Of a stretch of DNA of 64,000 bases, positions 43,224-51,515 are shown piece by piece; within the stretch, counting starts at the first letter, position 1, and the number at the start of each line of letters is the position of its first letter. This DNA is from CAZLIC01 sp964559535 (GTDB lineage Bacteria > Pseudomonadota > Alphaproteobacteria > Rhodobacterales > Rhodobacteraceae): contig CAZLIC010000006.1 of NCBI GenBank assembly GCA_964559535.1, positions 34,721 through 98,720 on the forward strand, in the 5' to 3' direction. The position numbers were made by a program, and so were the translations under genes. The notes below the pieces were generated by a model. The model had not been told where the DNA came from. It saw only the letters and a program-made list of their open reading frames with translations, and searched no databases.

Positions 43224-45632
43224 ATGACGACGACCGCCTCACTCGATTTTGACGCCACCTTCGACCGCCTCGGGCATCTCGGGGTCGAAAAGCAGCTTCG
43301 CGCCCAGCCGGGTGTCACCTCGGTGGCCGCCAATCCGGCGGGGCCGTCGGTGACCGTGACCTTCGACGAAGGCAGGACCAGCATCGAGACGTTGCGCAAG
43401 GTCGTCGAGGACTGCGGCTTTCACTGCGAGGGTGAGGCGCTGCCGCGGCACGTGTGTTCCGCCCACGACGGCCATGCCGCAGCCATGGCGGACCATTCAG
43501 GCCACGGCAAGGGACATGGCACGGGACATGGCACCGGACACGGCAAGGGGGCCGACAGCCCCGCCCCGGCCATCCCCTCCGGCCACGATGCGATGGCCCA
43601 CGAGATGGGTCACGGTTCAGGTGACATGCAGTCGATGGTGCGCGACATGCGCAATCGGTTCTGGGTCGCCCTGGTCTTCACCATCCCGATCTTCGTCTGG
43701 TCGCCGATGGGCGGCATGTTCACGCCGCCGACGCCGCCGTTCGGGGTGCGGCTTGAGCAGTGGCTGTTCATCCTGGCGACAGCCGCGGTGATCTGGCCGG
43801 TCTGGCCCTTTGTCGTCGCAGCCGTGCGGGCGCTGCGCAACGGCGTGCTGAACATGGCGGTGCTGGTGATCCTGTCGGTCGGCACCGGCTACGCCTTCAG
43901 CGTCGGATCGACCTTCTTCTTCCCCGGCGTGCAGTTCTACGAGGCGGTCGCGGTCCTTCTGGTGTTCATTCTTCTTGGCCACTGGCTCGAGATGCGCGCC
44001 CGGGCCGGTGCTTCAGAGGCGATCCGCGCGCTGATGGACCTTGCGCCGCCGATGGCGACCGTTCTGCGCGACGGGCGCGAGGTCGAGGTGCCCACCGCCG
44101 TGGTGCTGAAGGGCGAAACCGTGGTGATCCGTCCGGGCAACAAGATCCCGGTCGACGGCGAGGTTACCGAAGGCACGTCGCTGGTCGACGAATCCATGCT
44201 GACCGGCGAATCCATGCCGGTGCAGAAGACCGTCGGCAGCACGGTGATCGGCGCCACGATCAACAAGTCGGGAACCTTCCGCTACACCGCCACCAAGGTC
44301 GGTGCCGACACCGCGCTCGCGCAGATCGTCAAGCTGGTGCAAGAGGCGCAGAACTCCAAGGCGCCGGCGCAGCTGCTGGCCGACCGGGCCTCGCAATGGC
44401 TGGTGCTGGTCGCCATCCTCATCGGCGTCGCCACCTTTGCCGTCTGGTATGGCTGGATCGGGGCGGAGCTTCTGTTCGCGCTGACGCTGACGATCACCGT
44501 CTTCGTCATCGCCTGCCCCGATGCCCTGGGTCTTGCCACCCCGATGGCGGTGATGGTGGGCACCGGGCTTGGCGCAATGAACGGCATCCTGTTCAAGAAC
44601 GCGAGCGCGCTCGAGGATGCGACGAAACTTGATGTCATCGTCTTCGACAAGACCGGCACCCTCACCATGGGGCAGCCGAAGGTGGTCGACGTGGTCGCCG
44701 CCGAGGGTGTCAGCCCCGACGAGGTGCTTGCCGCCGCCGCCGCCGTGGACAAGGGCTCGGATCACCCGCTGGCGGTCGCCATCGTCGAGCGCGCCGCCGA
44801 CCTGACGCTGGGCAAGATGTCCGGGTTCGAGACGCTGGATGGCCGCGGGGCCAGCGCGACTGTCGCCGACAGTCGGGTTCTGGTCGGCAACCGTCGCCTG
44901 ATGGACGAGGAAAAGGTGCCGCTCGGTGCCCTGTCCGAACGGGCGGAGGCGCTCAAGGGCGCGGGCCGGACCGTCGTGCACGTCGCCAGGGACGGGGCCG
45001 TTCTGGGGCTGATCGCGATTGCCGATGCGCTGCGTCCGACCGCGAAGGAAACCGTGGCCCGGCTGCGCGAACGCGGCGTCCAAGTGGCGATGCTGACCGG
45101 CGACAACGCAGGCACCGCCGCGCGCATCGCCGGGGAACTCGGGATCGACATCGTGCTCGCCGATGTCCTGCCGGGTCAAAAGGCCGACAAGGTCAAGGAG
45201 CTTCAGGCCCAAGGCAAGAAGGTCGGCATGGTCGGCGACGGGGTGAACGACGCCCCGGCGCTGACCCAGGCCGACGTGGGCTTTGCCATCGGCGCGGGCA
45301 CCGACGTGGCGATGGAAAGCGCCGACGTGGTGCTGATGAGAAGCGACCCGCATGATGTCCTGGGGGCGATCGTGCTGTCGAGGGCGACCCTGCGCAAGAT
45401 GCACCAGAACCTGTTCTGGGCAGTGGCCTACAACGTGGTCGCCTTCCCGGTCGCGGCGGGGGTGTTCTTTCCCTACACGATCAGTCCCGAGGTCGCCGCC
45501 CTGGCGATGTCGGGAAGCTCTGCCCTGGTCGCCGTGAACGCCCTGCTTCTGAAACGGACGCGGCTAGAGGGCATGACCCGCCGTTCTCCGGCCAAGGCTG
45601 CCGCGCCGCAGACGCTGGAGGTGGCGTCATGA
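43224..45632 (+). CDS. Heavy-metal P1B-type ATPase with CPD motif
   Basis: An 802-residue ion pump. The N-terminal ~75 residues resemble an HMA domain without CxxC, followed by a His-rich linker (HSGHGKGHGTGHGTGHGKG). Catalytic core: TGES in SMLTGESMPVQK, the phosphorylation site DKTGTLTMGQ, SDHPLAVA and GDGVNDAPAL. The transmembrane metal motif is CPD (VIACPDALGLATP), where copper pumps have CPC or CPH. It probably exports copper or a related ion; selectivity is uncertain. Its stop overlaps the next gene (ATGA). Confidence 0.92.
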   Translation: MTTTASLDFDATFDRLGHLGVEKQLRAQPGVTSVAANPAGPSVTVTFDEGRTSIETLRKVVEDCGFHCEGEALPRHVCSAHDGHAAAMADHSGHGKGHGTGHGTGHGKGADSPAPAIPSGHDAMAHEMGHGSGDMQSMVRDMRNRFWVALVFTIPIFVWSPMGGMFTPPTPPFGVRLEQWLFILATAAVIWPVWPFVVAAVRALRNGVLNMAVLVILSVGTGYAFSVGSTFFFPGVQFYEAVAVLLVFILLGHWLEMRARAGASEAIRALMDLAPPMATVLRDGREVEVPTAVVLKGETVVIRPGNKIPVDGEVTEGTSLVDESMLTGESMPVQKTVGSTVIGATINKSGTFRYTATKVGADTALAQIVKLVQEAQNSKAPAQLLADRASQWLVLVAILIGVATFAVWYGWIGAELLFALTLTITVFVIACPDALGLATPMAVMVGTGLGAMNGILFKNASALEDATKLDVIVFDKTGTLTMGQPKVVDVVAAEGVSPDEVLAAAAAVDKGSDHPLAVAIVERAADLTLGKMSGFETLDGRGASATVADSRVLVGNRRLMDEEKVPLGALSERAEALKGAGRTVVHVARDGAVLGLIAIADALRPTAKETVARLRERGVQVAMLTGDNAGTAARIAGELGIDIVLADVLPGQKADKVKELQAQGKKVGMVGDGVNDAPALTQADVGFAIGAGTDVAMESADVVLMRSDPHDVLGAIVLSRATLRKMHQNLFWAVAYNVVAFPVAAGVFFPYTISPEVAALAMSGSSALVAVNALLLKRTRLEGMTRRSPAKAAAPQTLEVAS
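43506..43549 (+). repeat. Short tandem repeat encoding GHGTGHGTGHGK
   Basis: Repeated 12-base units of the form GGACATGGCAC(G/C) encode the His-Gly-rich linker of the P-type ATPase. This may be a length-variable metal-binding segment. Confidence 0.6.
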
Positions 45633-46126
45633 AACCCGGCGGGACCGCCTTGTCGCGCCGGACGGCACTCGTCCTGCCGATGGCGGCGGTCGCATCGGGG
45701 GTCTTCTCTGTGGTCGCACGCGGGAAGGATGGTGTGAATGCCGACACGATGACCGTCGCCGGCGTCCTGGCCTATCTCGGCGTGATGCCTGCCGCCATCG
45801 TGCAAGGCCATCCAAAGTCCCACACCGAGGGCGCGATGCACGGCGGCGCGCCCGAGGGGCAAGACCAGTATCATCTGGTGCTTGCCCTGTTCGACGCCGC
45901 GTCCGACACCCGGATCGAAACAGCGCAGGTTTCGGTTAATGTCATGGGTCTTGGTCATATCGGTGGAACCTTGCTTAACCTTGAATCGATGAAGATTGCA
46001 GATACGGTGACTTGGGGTGCTTTCGTAAAGCTTGCTGACCGCACTCCGTATCAGCTTTCTTTCAAAGTCGTTCTTCCGAGCCGTGCAAAGGCCATTCCGT
46101 TTCCCTTCACCTACACGCATTCGTGA
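45629..46126 (+). CDS. Secreted protein of unknown function, Tat-like leader
   Basis: A 165-residue protein with the leader GTALSRRTALVLPMAAVASG (twin-arginine-like). The mature beta-rich domain reads PAAIVQGHPKSHTEGAMHGG then QDQYHLVLALFDAASDTRIE. His residues near its N-terminus could bind metal. Family not recognised. It overlaps the ATPase stop. Base composition changes sharply within it: codons from about 45930 onward are A+T-richer than the first half. Confidence 0.65.
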   Translation: MKPGGTALSRRTALVLPMAAVASGVFSVVARGKDGVNADTMTVAGVLAYLGVMPAAIVQGHPKSHTEGAMHGGAPEGQDQYHLVLALFDAASDTRIETAQVSVNVMGLGHIGGTLLNLESMKIADTVTWGAFVKLADRTPYQLSFKVVLPSRAKAIPFPFTYTHS

Positions 46127-46188
46127 GGATAGCGCTTCGCGCCTGCAATCATTTCGGCGCTCGCGCGTCTGTTGATTGCAACCTGACC

Positions 46189-47526
46189 ATGATGGATACA
46201 CAGCAAATGGCGCAGCAGAGTTCATTCGAGAGTGAAGTTGAGATTGCGTCACGCGCGCAAAGGACCCGGAGGGGACCGGTCGTCGGCGGCGCTTCGGCGC
46301 TGGTTGCCGCGATCCTGCGGCGGATCGTCCGGCGCGGATCGCTGGAATGGACCGAGGCGGGCGGCCGGACCTACCGCTTCGGCACCGGCGGCGCGCCCGA
46401 TGTGGCGGTCCGGCTTCTGGACCGCGACCTGCCCTTGCGCCTGCTTGCCCAGCCGAACCTTGCGCTTGGCGAAGCCTGGATGGACGGCCGGCTGGTGCTG
46501 CAACGGGGGACGCTGCGCGAGCTTCTGGACCTGCTGACCTCGGGCGGGCCGCAGGCGCTCGACTCGCTGCCCGGAAGCGGTCTGCGGGCGATGGCCGACC
46601 GGCTTCTGTCGCGGCGCCGGCACCGCAATCCCTGCGCGCGCGCGCGGGCCAACGTGGCGCATCACTATGACCTGTCCGACGATCTCTACGATCTCTTTCT
46701 CGACCGCGAGCGGCAGTATTCCTGCGCCTATTTCGAACGCGGCGACGAGACCCTGGACGAGGCGCAGGTGGCCAAGATGCGTCGCATCGCGGCCAAGCTG
46801 GTGCTGGACCGTCCCGGCCTCTCGGTTCTCGACATCGGTTCGGGCTGGGGCGGGCTGGCGCGGTCGCTGGCACGCGACAGCACCGCGAATGTCACCGGCA
46901 TCACCCTGTCACAAGAACAGCTGGCCTACGCCGCCGCGCGGACCGAAGCCGAGGGTTTGGCCGGACGTGTCCGCTTTCACCTGCGCGACTACCGTGACGA
47001 GCATGACCGCTACGACCGGATCGTGTCGGTCGGCATGTTCGAACATGTGGGGCCGTCGGATTACGACACCTTCTTCGCGACGATGGCCCGCGCGCTGAAA
47101 CCGGACGGCGTGGCGCTCCTGCACTCCATCGGCATCATGGGTGCCGAAGGCGGCAGCGATCCCTGGATCCGCAAGTACATCTTTCCCGGCGGCTATTGCC
47201 CCACGCTGTCGCAGGCCATCGCTGCGGCCGAACGCGCGGGGCTCTGGGTGACGGATGTGGAAATCCTGCGCCTCCATTACGCCGAAACGCTGCGCCATTG
47301 GCACGAGCGGTTCGCCGCCCGCCGCGACGCGGCGCGCGCGCTTTATGACGAACGGTTCTGCCGGATGTGGGAGTTCTATCTCGCGGCCTGCGAGGCGGGA
47401 TTCCGCAACGGTCGGACCATGGTGTTCCAGTTGCAGTTTGCCCACCGGCGCGATGCCGTGCCGCTGACCCGGGCCTATATCGACGGCGCGAGCCCGGCTC
47501 AAGGCCGCCATACGAACCTTGCTTGA
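46189..47526 (+). CDS. Cyclopropane-fatty-acid synthase-like methyltransferase
   Basis: A 445-residue enzyme. The N-terminal region (LPLRLLAQPNLALGEAWMDG) and catalytic part NVAHHYDLSDDLYDLFLD with the SAM-binding loop VLDIGSGWGGLARSL, VGMFEHVG and YIFPGGYCPTLSQ match the CFA synthase family. They transfer a methylene group from S-adenosylmethionine to unsaturated membrane lipids, which hardens membranes to acid and stress. A GTG at 46123 overlapping the previous stop is a possible alternative start; 46189 was favoured because the intervening codons are not CFA-like. Confidence 0.85.
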   Translation: MMDTQQMAQQSSFESEVEIASRAQRTRRGPVVGGASALVAAILRRIVRRGSLEWTEAGGRTYRFGTGGAPDVAVRLLDRDLPLRLLAQPNLALGEAWMDGRLVLQRGTLRELLDLLTSGGPQALDSLPGSGLRAMADRLLSRRRHRNPCARARANVAHHYDLSDDLYDLFLDRERQYSCAYFERGDETLDEAQVAKMRRIAAKLVLDRPGLSVLDIGSGWGGLARSLARDSTANVTGITLSQEQLAYAAARTEAEGLAGRVRFHLRDYRDEHDRYDRIVSVGMFEHVGPSDYDTFFATMARALKPDGVALLHSIGIMGAEGGSDPWIRKYIFPGGYCPTLSQAIAAAERAGLWVTDVEILRLHYAETLRHWHERFAARRDAARALYDERFCRMWEFYLAACEAGFRNGRTMVFQLQFAHRRDAVPLTRAYIDGASPAQGRHTNLA

Positions 47527-47544
47527 AACAAGAGGAATCGCATC

Positions 47545-48588
47545 ATGACTACCACGCAGGTAACCCGCGTCGCGGTGAACGGCTACGGCGTCATCGGCAA
47601 GCGGGTGGCGGATGCCGTCGCCATGCAGCCCGACATGGTGCTGGCCGGGGTGTGCGACGTTGCTGCAGACTGGCGCCCGCGCATGGCAGAGGCCAAGGGC
47701 TACGCGCTTTACGGTGCCGGCCCGGACGATGTGTCTGCGATGCGCGCGGCGGGGCTCGATGTGGCCGGAACGCTGGAGGACCTGCTGGCCCGCGCCGACA
47801 TCGTGGTGGACTGCACGCCGAAGAAGGTGGCGGCCGCCAATGTCGAGGCCTATCGTCGGCGCGGCATCAGGTTCATCGTCCAGGGCGGCGAGAAACACGC
47901 GGTCACCGGCCACTCCTTCGTGGCCGAGGCCAGCTTTGCCGGTGCCGTCGGGCGCGACAGCACCCGCGTGGTGTCGTGCAACACCACTTCCATCGTCCGC
48001 ACGCTGACCGCGCTCAAGCGCGCGGGGCTGCTTGTCCGGGCGCGCGGCACGCTGTTGCGGCGCGCGACCGACCCCTGGGAAAGCCATCTCGGCGGCATCA
48101 TGAACACGCTGGTGCCCGAGCGCGAGATCCCCAGCCACCAGGGCCCCGACGCGCAAAGCGTGGACCCAAGCCTGGACGTGGTGACGATGGCGGTCAAGGT
48201 GCCGCAGACGCTGGCCCACCTGCATTACTGGTCGGTCGAGATGCCGCGCGCCGCCACCCGGGACGAGGTGCTCGCCGCCTTCGGCGCCTCGTCGCGGATC
48301 GCGCTGATCCGCATGGACGACGGCCTTGACGCGCTGAACGCGGTCAAGGAGATGATGGCCGACCTCGGCCGCCCGCATGACAACCTCTACGAGGTGGCGC
48401 TCTGGTCGGACATGCTGTCGGTGCAGGGCAACGAGCTTTTCTATGCCTACATGGTCGACAACCAGGCCATCGTGATCCCCGAAACCATCGACGCCATCCG
48501 GGCCATGACCCGACTTGCGGCGGATGCCGCGGCCTCGATGGCGCTGACCGACACCGCCCTGGGGATCGGCCACCTGGCCGAGCTCTGA
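47545..48588 (+). CDS. Type II (archaeal-type) glyceraldehyde-3-phosphate dehydrogenase
   Basis: A 347-residue protein beginning RVAVNGYGVIGKRVADAVAM, the NAD(P)-binding start of archaeal GAPDH, with ADIVVDCTPKKVAAANVEAY and the catalytic cysteine in VVSCNTTSIVRTL. The end DAIRAMTRLAADAAASMALT also fits. Bacterial glycolytic GAPDH is type I and quite different, so this is probably an accessory, horizontally acquired enzyme. AGAGGA precedes its start; it follows the CFA-like gene by 18 bases. Confidence 0.88.
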   Translation: MTTTQVTRVAVNGYGVIGKRVADAVAMQPDMVLAGVCDVAADWRPRMAEAKGYALYGAGPDDVSAMRAAGLDVAGTLEDLLARADIVVDCTPKKVAAANVEAYRRRGIRFIVQGGEKHAVTGHSFVAEASFAGAVGRDSTRVVSCNTTSIVRTLTALKRAGLLVRARGTLLRRATDPWESHLGGIMNTLVPEREIPSHQGPDAQSVDPSLDVVTMAVKVPQTLAHLHYWSVEMPRAATRDEVLAAFGASSRIALIRMDDGLDALNAVKEMMADLGRPHDNLYEVALWSDMLSVQGNELFYAYMVDNQAIVIPETIDAIRAMTRLAADAAASMALTDTALGIGHLAEL

Positions 48589-48599
48589 CCGCGCCGGAC

Positions 48600-49100
48600 T
48601 CAGGCGATCCGGCTTCGGCCCGGACCTTGCGCGAAATGCGCCCGCGTGCCGACAGCAATCCGCGACGCGCACCAGCGCGCATAGAGCGGTGCCAGTGCCC
48701 GACCGAGCAGGCGGCCCGGCAGTCGTTCCGGCAGCGTGTAGTCAATAAAGACGCGCAGTTCGGTTCCTGCCTCGACCGGCAGCGTCTCGAACCCCAGCCG
48801 ATAGGTGTCGATCACGATCATCCGCTGCGGACCTGTCGTCTTCCAGATCTTGCGGACGGGCGGCACGCGTTCCGTGATCACTTCCGTCACCCGCAAGGAC
48901 AGGCCCGCCATCCGTCCTTCGATGCGGATGACGGAACCGACCCTGCGCCCCGCGTCGGCGTCCAGAACATAGCGCATCCTGCCGCCCATCATCATCAGCG
49001 ATCCCCCGGACATGTGGGCGCCGATGCGCTCCGGCTCGTCGAGGTAGTCGAAAACCTCCCGCGGTGTTGCGCGAACCAGCACCGAGGTGGCAAAGTGCAT
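48600..49100 (-). CDS. SRPBCC-family protein
   Basis: A 166-residue protein of the START/polyketide-cyclase-like fold: ATSVLVRATPREVFDYLDEP at the N-terminus, a beta-sheet core (LSLRVTEVITERVPPVRKIW) and a C-terminal helix. These bind hydrophobic ligands. AGAGG spaced six bases upstream favours the ATG at 49100; 49115 is also in frame. It is convergent with the GAPDH gene. Confidence 0.75.
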   Translation of the reverse strand: MHFATSVLVRATPREVFDYLDEPERIGAHMSGGSLMMMGGRMRYVLDADAGRRVGSVIRIEGRMAGLSLRVTEVITERVPPVRKIWKTTGPQRMIVIDTYRLGFETLPVEAGTELRVFIDYTLPERLPGRLLGRALAPLYARWCASRIAVGTRAHFAQGPGRSRIA

Positions 49101-49148
49101 CACGGCCTCTCGCATCTCGGATCTGCTCTCGTTTCGTCTTGACGACGT

Positions 49149-49718
49149 TCAGTCGATCTGGCGGACGAAGCCCGGATACCTGTTGAAAGACAGCCGCTGC
49201 ACCAGCGCCCCGTCGACGGTGCGGATCTCGGCGATGATGCTGCCATCCGCTGCCGTCTCGATCGTGCCGAGTGTCAGCCGTGGGTTCTGCAGGCGGTCGA
49301 GCTGCGCCTGAAGCCAGCCGCGCACCAGATCGGGCGTCGTCTCCGGTGTCGCGGCAGGTGCAAGGCCGAAGATCACGTCCCCGCTCTGCCCGACCGCGCC
49401 GGTCATTCCGTCCTGAATGCCCGGCCCTGCGGTCGAACCGGCGACATGATGCTGGGCCATCATCTGCATCATCATCTGCATCATCATCTGCATCATGTCG
49501 GCAGACATCATCATCCCCGGTCCCGGCCCCTGCGAGTCCATCCCCGGAGCCGCAGGCTTCGCTGGCTCGTCAGAGCCAGCCGCATTCGGGAGAGCGGGGT
49601 CCTCGGTGCCGGAAGTGTGATGTGGATCTTCCGCCTGAGGCGTGGTCTGACCGATCGCGCCGCCGCCCATCAAGAGAACGGCAAGCAATGCTGCTGAGAA
49701 AGTCCGAACTGTCATCAT
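49149..49718 (-). CDS. Secreted Met-rich protein
   Basis: A 189-residue protein with signal peptide (FSAALLAVLLMGGGAIG). The linker DPHHTSGTEDP leads to a methionine-rich stretch (PGMMMSADMMQMMMQMM, about residues 68-86) containing His-His and then a compact domain ending LVQRLSFNRYPGFVRQID. Met clusters of this kind bind Cu(I) in periplasmic proteins. Function otherwise unknown. Confidence 0.68.
   Translation of the reverse strand: MMTVRTFSAALLAVLLMGGGAIGQTTPQAEDPHHTSGTEDPALPNAAGSDEPAKPAAPGMDSQGPGPGMMMSADMMQMMMQMMMQMMAQHHVAGSTAGPGIQDGMTGAVGQSGDVIFGLAPAATPETTPDLVRGWLQAQLDRLQNPRLTLGTIETAADGSIIAEIRTVDGALVQRLSFNRYPGFVRQID
49457..49498 (-). repeat. 12-base tandem repeat encoding the Met-rich tract
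   Basis: About three copies of the 12-base unit CATCATCATCTG (plus-strand reading) specify the MMQM repeats. Such a tract may vary in copy number by slippage, altering the metal-binding segment. Confidence 0.65.
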
Positions 49719-50155
49719 CCTGTTCCTTTTCGGCTGAAGGCGGCCCGGTCATGGCTTCAACCAACCGCCAGGCACCGGCCTGATCTGCCGCCACGGACCT
49801 CACGCCGAAGTCCCGATCATGCGAAAGGCAGCCGATGCCTGTCTTCATTGACGGATGTCGAGGCAAAGGATTACCGGGAAAACGCACTGTCCGGCTGCAA
49901 AAGCGCTCGCAGAGCACCGTCTGCGGAGCCCCGCGCGCAGGCTGTAATCCCCCGACCGCATGGACGTCTGTCTTTTCGGTTCGTTCAGAAGTCGGCGGAT
50001 ATCGGTGGAACCGAATCGAACGCCTTGGCGTTTTCAAGGCCGATCCCGATGGCACTGAACGGCCTGTCCGTGGGCGATACGGGGGGTGGCCCAGGCTTCT
50101 TCGCTGCGCTCCCGTCCACGGGCACTTCGGCAACCACAGAACAGGAGTACGAGAG
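49719..50155. other. Intergenic region without a supported gene
   Basis: About 437 bases between two divergent genes. Reading frames crossing it (for example 49848-50159 plus strand) lack a recognisable product or a good ribosome site. It should hold the promoters of the Met-rich and Csp-like genes, but no clear MerR-type dyad was found. Confidence 0.35.
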
Positions 50156-50479
50156 ATGAACATGAAGGAATGCATCGAAAACTGCAGCGACTGCCACAAC
50201 ATCTGTCTGGAAACGCTGACCTACTGCCTTGGCAAGGGCAGTCAGCATGTCGCATCTGCACACATCCAGGCGCTTCTGGATTGCGCGGATGCCTGCCGGA
50301 TCAGCGCCGATTCCATGCTGAGAAGCTCGGCGCTGCATGGCCGTACCTGCGGTCTCTGTGCCGAGGCCTGCGAACGCTGCGCCAAGTCCTGCGAAGCCTT
50401 CGGCAATGACGCACAGATGAAGAAATGCGCCGAGATCTGCCGGCGCTGCGCCAAGTCCTGCCGCGACATGGCTGCGTGA
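50156..50479 (+). CDS. Csp-like four-helix-bundle copper storage protein
   Basis: A 107-residue protein with 15 cysteines arranged as CxxC/CxxxC pairs along predicted helices (ECIENCSDCHNICLETLTYC; LDCADACRIS; CGLCAEACERCAKSCEAF; CAEICRRCAKSC). This is the signature of copper storage proteins (DUF326), whose tetramers hold many Cu(I) ions inside helical bundles. No signal peptide is present, so it would be the cytosolic (Csp3-like) kind. ACAGGAG lies upstream of the ATG. Confidence 0.9.
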   Translation: MNMKECIENCSDCHNICLETLTYCLGKGSQHVASAHIQALLDCADACRISADSMLRSSALHGRTCGLCAEACERCAKSCEAFGNDAQMKKCAEICRRCAKSCRDMAA

Positions 50480-50487
50480 CACATGGC

Positions 50488-50519
50488 AGCCGGGCGGGCG
50501 TGAGGACGCCCGCCCGGCT
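50488..50519 (+). terminator. Terminator-like hairpin after csp gene
   Basis: A perfect 14-base stem (AGCCGGGCGGGCGT with its complement, loop GAGG) begins 8 bases past the stop codon. Almost all pairs are G:C. No T-tract follows, so it may need Rho or protect the mRNA end. Confidence 0.6.
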
Positions 50520-50702
50520 GGACTGTCGATCCAGAGGCCGCGCCCCGTCTATTGCCAGTCGCGAGGTTTCACAGGCGCGCGCTCAACTGCGGGTCTACTC
50601 GCGACGCAAAATCCGACGAAGGGTAACCTGGCCGTTGCCACCCCGCCCGAGGCGGGCGGCAGGATGGCCGGGAGCGGGCCACCCTGCCGCCATCGAAGCG
50701 CC

Positions 50703-51128
50703 TTACAACCCGCGAGCCGCGAGCCAGGCCTTCATCTCGGCGATCTCGGCCTCTTGAGCCGCGATCACCTCTTCCGCGAGCTTTCTGATTTCCGGGTCCG
50801 TGCCATGCTCCAGCTGAATGCGCGCCATCGCGACCGCAGCTTCATGATGCGGAATCATGCCTCGCACGAAATCAACGTCAGCGTCCCCGGTATAAGGCAC
50901 CATCATGTCCGCCATCATCTTGTCCATTGCCGCAGCGTAGGCCTGCACGGCCGGATTGTCCGCCAACTCTGCCGGAATCATGGACGCATGGCTCATCATG
51001 CCCATATCCCCCATGCCCATGCCACCCATGTTGGAGTGGTCCATGCCCTCCATGGTTTGTTGGGCAAATGCGATCCCGCCGACAACAGCAACTGCCGCAA
51101 TAGACAGCGCGAGAGTACGTTTGTTCAT
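50703..51128 (-). CDS. DUF305 copper-linked exported protein
   Basis: A 141-residue protein with a signal peptide (LALSIAAVAVVGGIAFA), a Met/His-rich stretch (MEGMDHSNMGGMGMGDMGMM) and the DUF305 core VDFVRGMIPHHEAAVAMARI with its HH pair. DUF305 proteins are ferritin-like helical bundles found beside copper genes; the biochemical role is not settled. It is divergent from nothing nearby and reads away from copZ on the same strand. Confidence 0.85.
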   Translation of the reverse strand: MNKRTLALSIAAVAVVGGIAFAQQTMEGMDHSNMGGMGMGDMGMMSHASMIPAELADNPAVQAYAAAMDKMMADMMVPYTGDADVDFVRGMIPHHEAAVAMARIQLEHGTDPEIRKLAEEVIAAQEAEIAEMKAWLAARGL

Positions 51129-51157
51129 TCAGATTTTCCTTCGATGATTTTGTTTTG

Positions 51158-51346
51158 TCAGGCAGGCGCGTAGCCGACCTCGGTCAGCGCCGCGACCAAC
51201 CGGTCGCGAGAGGCCGCTGATTTCACGTCGACCTTGTGCGAGGCCGGATCCGCGGTCACCTCGGCGGCGGGGTCCACTGATTGGATCGCCTTGGTGACGC
51301 TGCGCGCGCAGCCGCCGCAGGTCATGTTCTCGATATGGAACTGCAT
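51158..51346 (-). CDS. copZ: Copper chaperone CopZ (HMA domain)
   Basis: A 62-residue heavy-metal-associated domain with the copper site NMTCGGC at residues 7-13 and the typical end TEVGYAPA. It carries Cu(I) to the CopA ATPase or to CueR. A CueR-type promoter lies 36 bases upstream, facing away from the one for copA. Confidence 0.93.
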   Translation of the reverse strand: MQFHIENMTCGGCARSVTKAIQSVDPAAEVTADPASHKVDVKSAASRDRLVAALTEVGYAPA

Positions 51347-51381
51347 GAGTGTCTCCTTTGGACAGTCGCCTCATGCAACCC

Positions 51382-51412
51382 GATATGGGCCTTCCCACCG
51401 TTGTAAGGTCAA
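51382..51412 (-). promoter_or_regulatory. CueR-type promoter for copZ
   Basis: Minus-strand reading: -35 TTGACC (51412-51407), 19-base spacer, -10 CATATC (51387-51382). The spacer has CCTTAC and GGAAGG half-sites. The 19-base spacing is the hallmark of MerR-activated promoters. Confidence 0.72.
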
Positions 51413-51450
51413 GGGAACAAATCCGTGATCAGACAAACTGAAATCAGGGC

Positions 51451-51481
51451 TTGACCTTCCTATCATGGGAAGCCCTATCTC
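51451..51481 (+). promoter_or_regulatory. CueR-type promoter for copA
   Basis: -35 TTGACC (51451-51456), 19-base spacer, -10 TATCTC (51476-51481). The dyad CCTTCC-TATCAT-GGGAAG lies in the spacer, close to the known CueR operator form. The copA ATG follows at 51516 behind a GGAGA ribosome site. Confidence 0.8.
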
Positions 51482-51515
51482 AGTCCACGGAGCAATTCGC
51501 CACCGGAGAGCCGCC

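Noticed and set aside
49440..49500. CATCAT-rich repeat considered as CRISPR or regulatory array
   Set aside because: It is a three-copy 12-base tandem in a coding region for a Met-rich tract, with no spacers.
49835..50155. Upstream extension of the Csp-like gene
   Set aside because: The added 107 codons lack cysteine pattern and the real ATG at 50156 has a good ribosome site.
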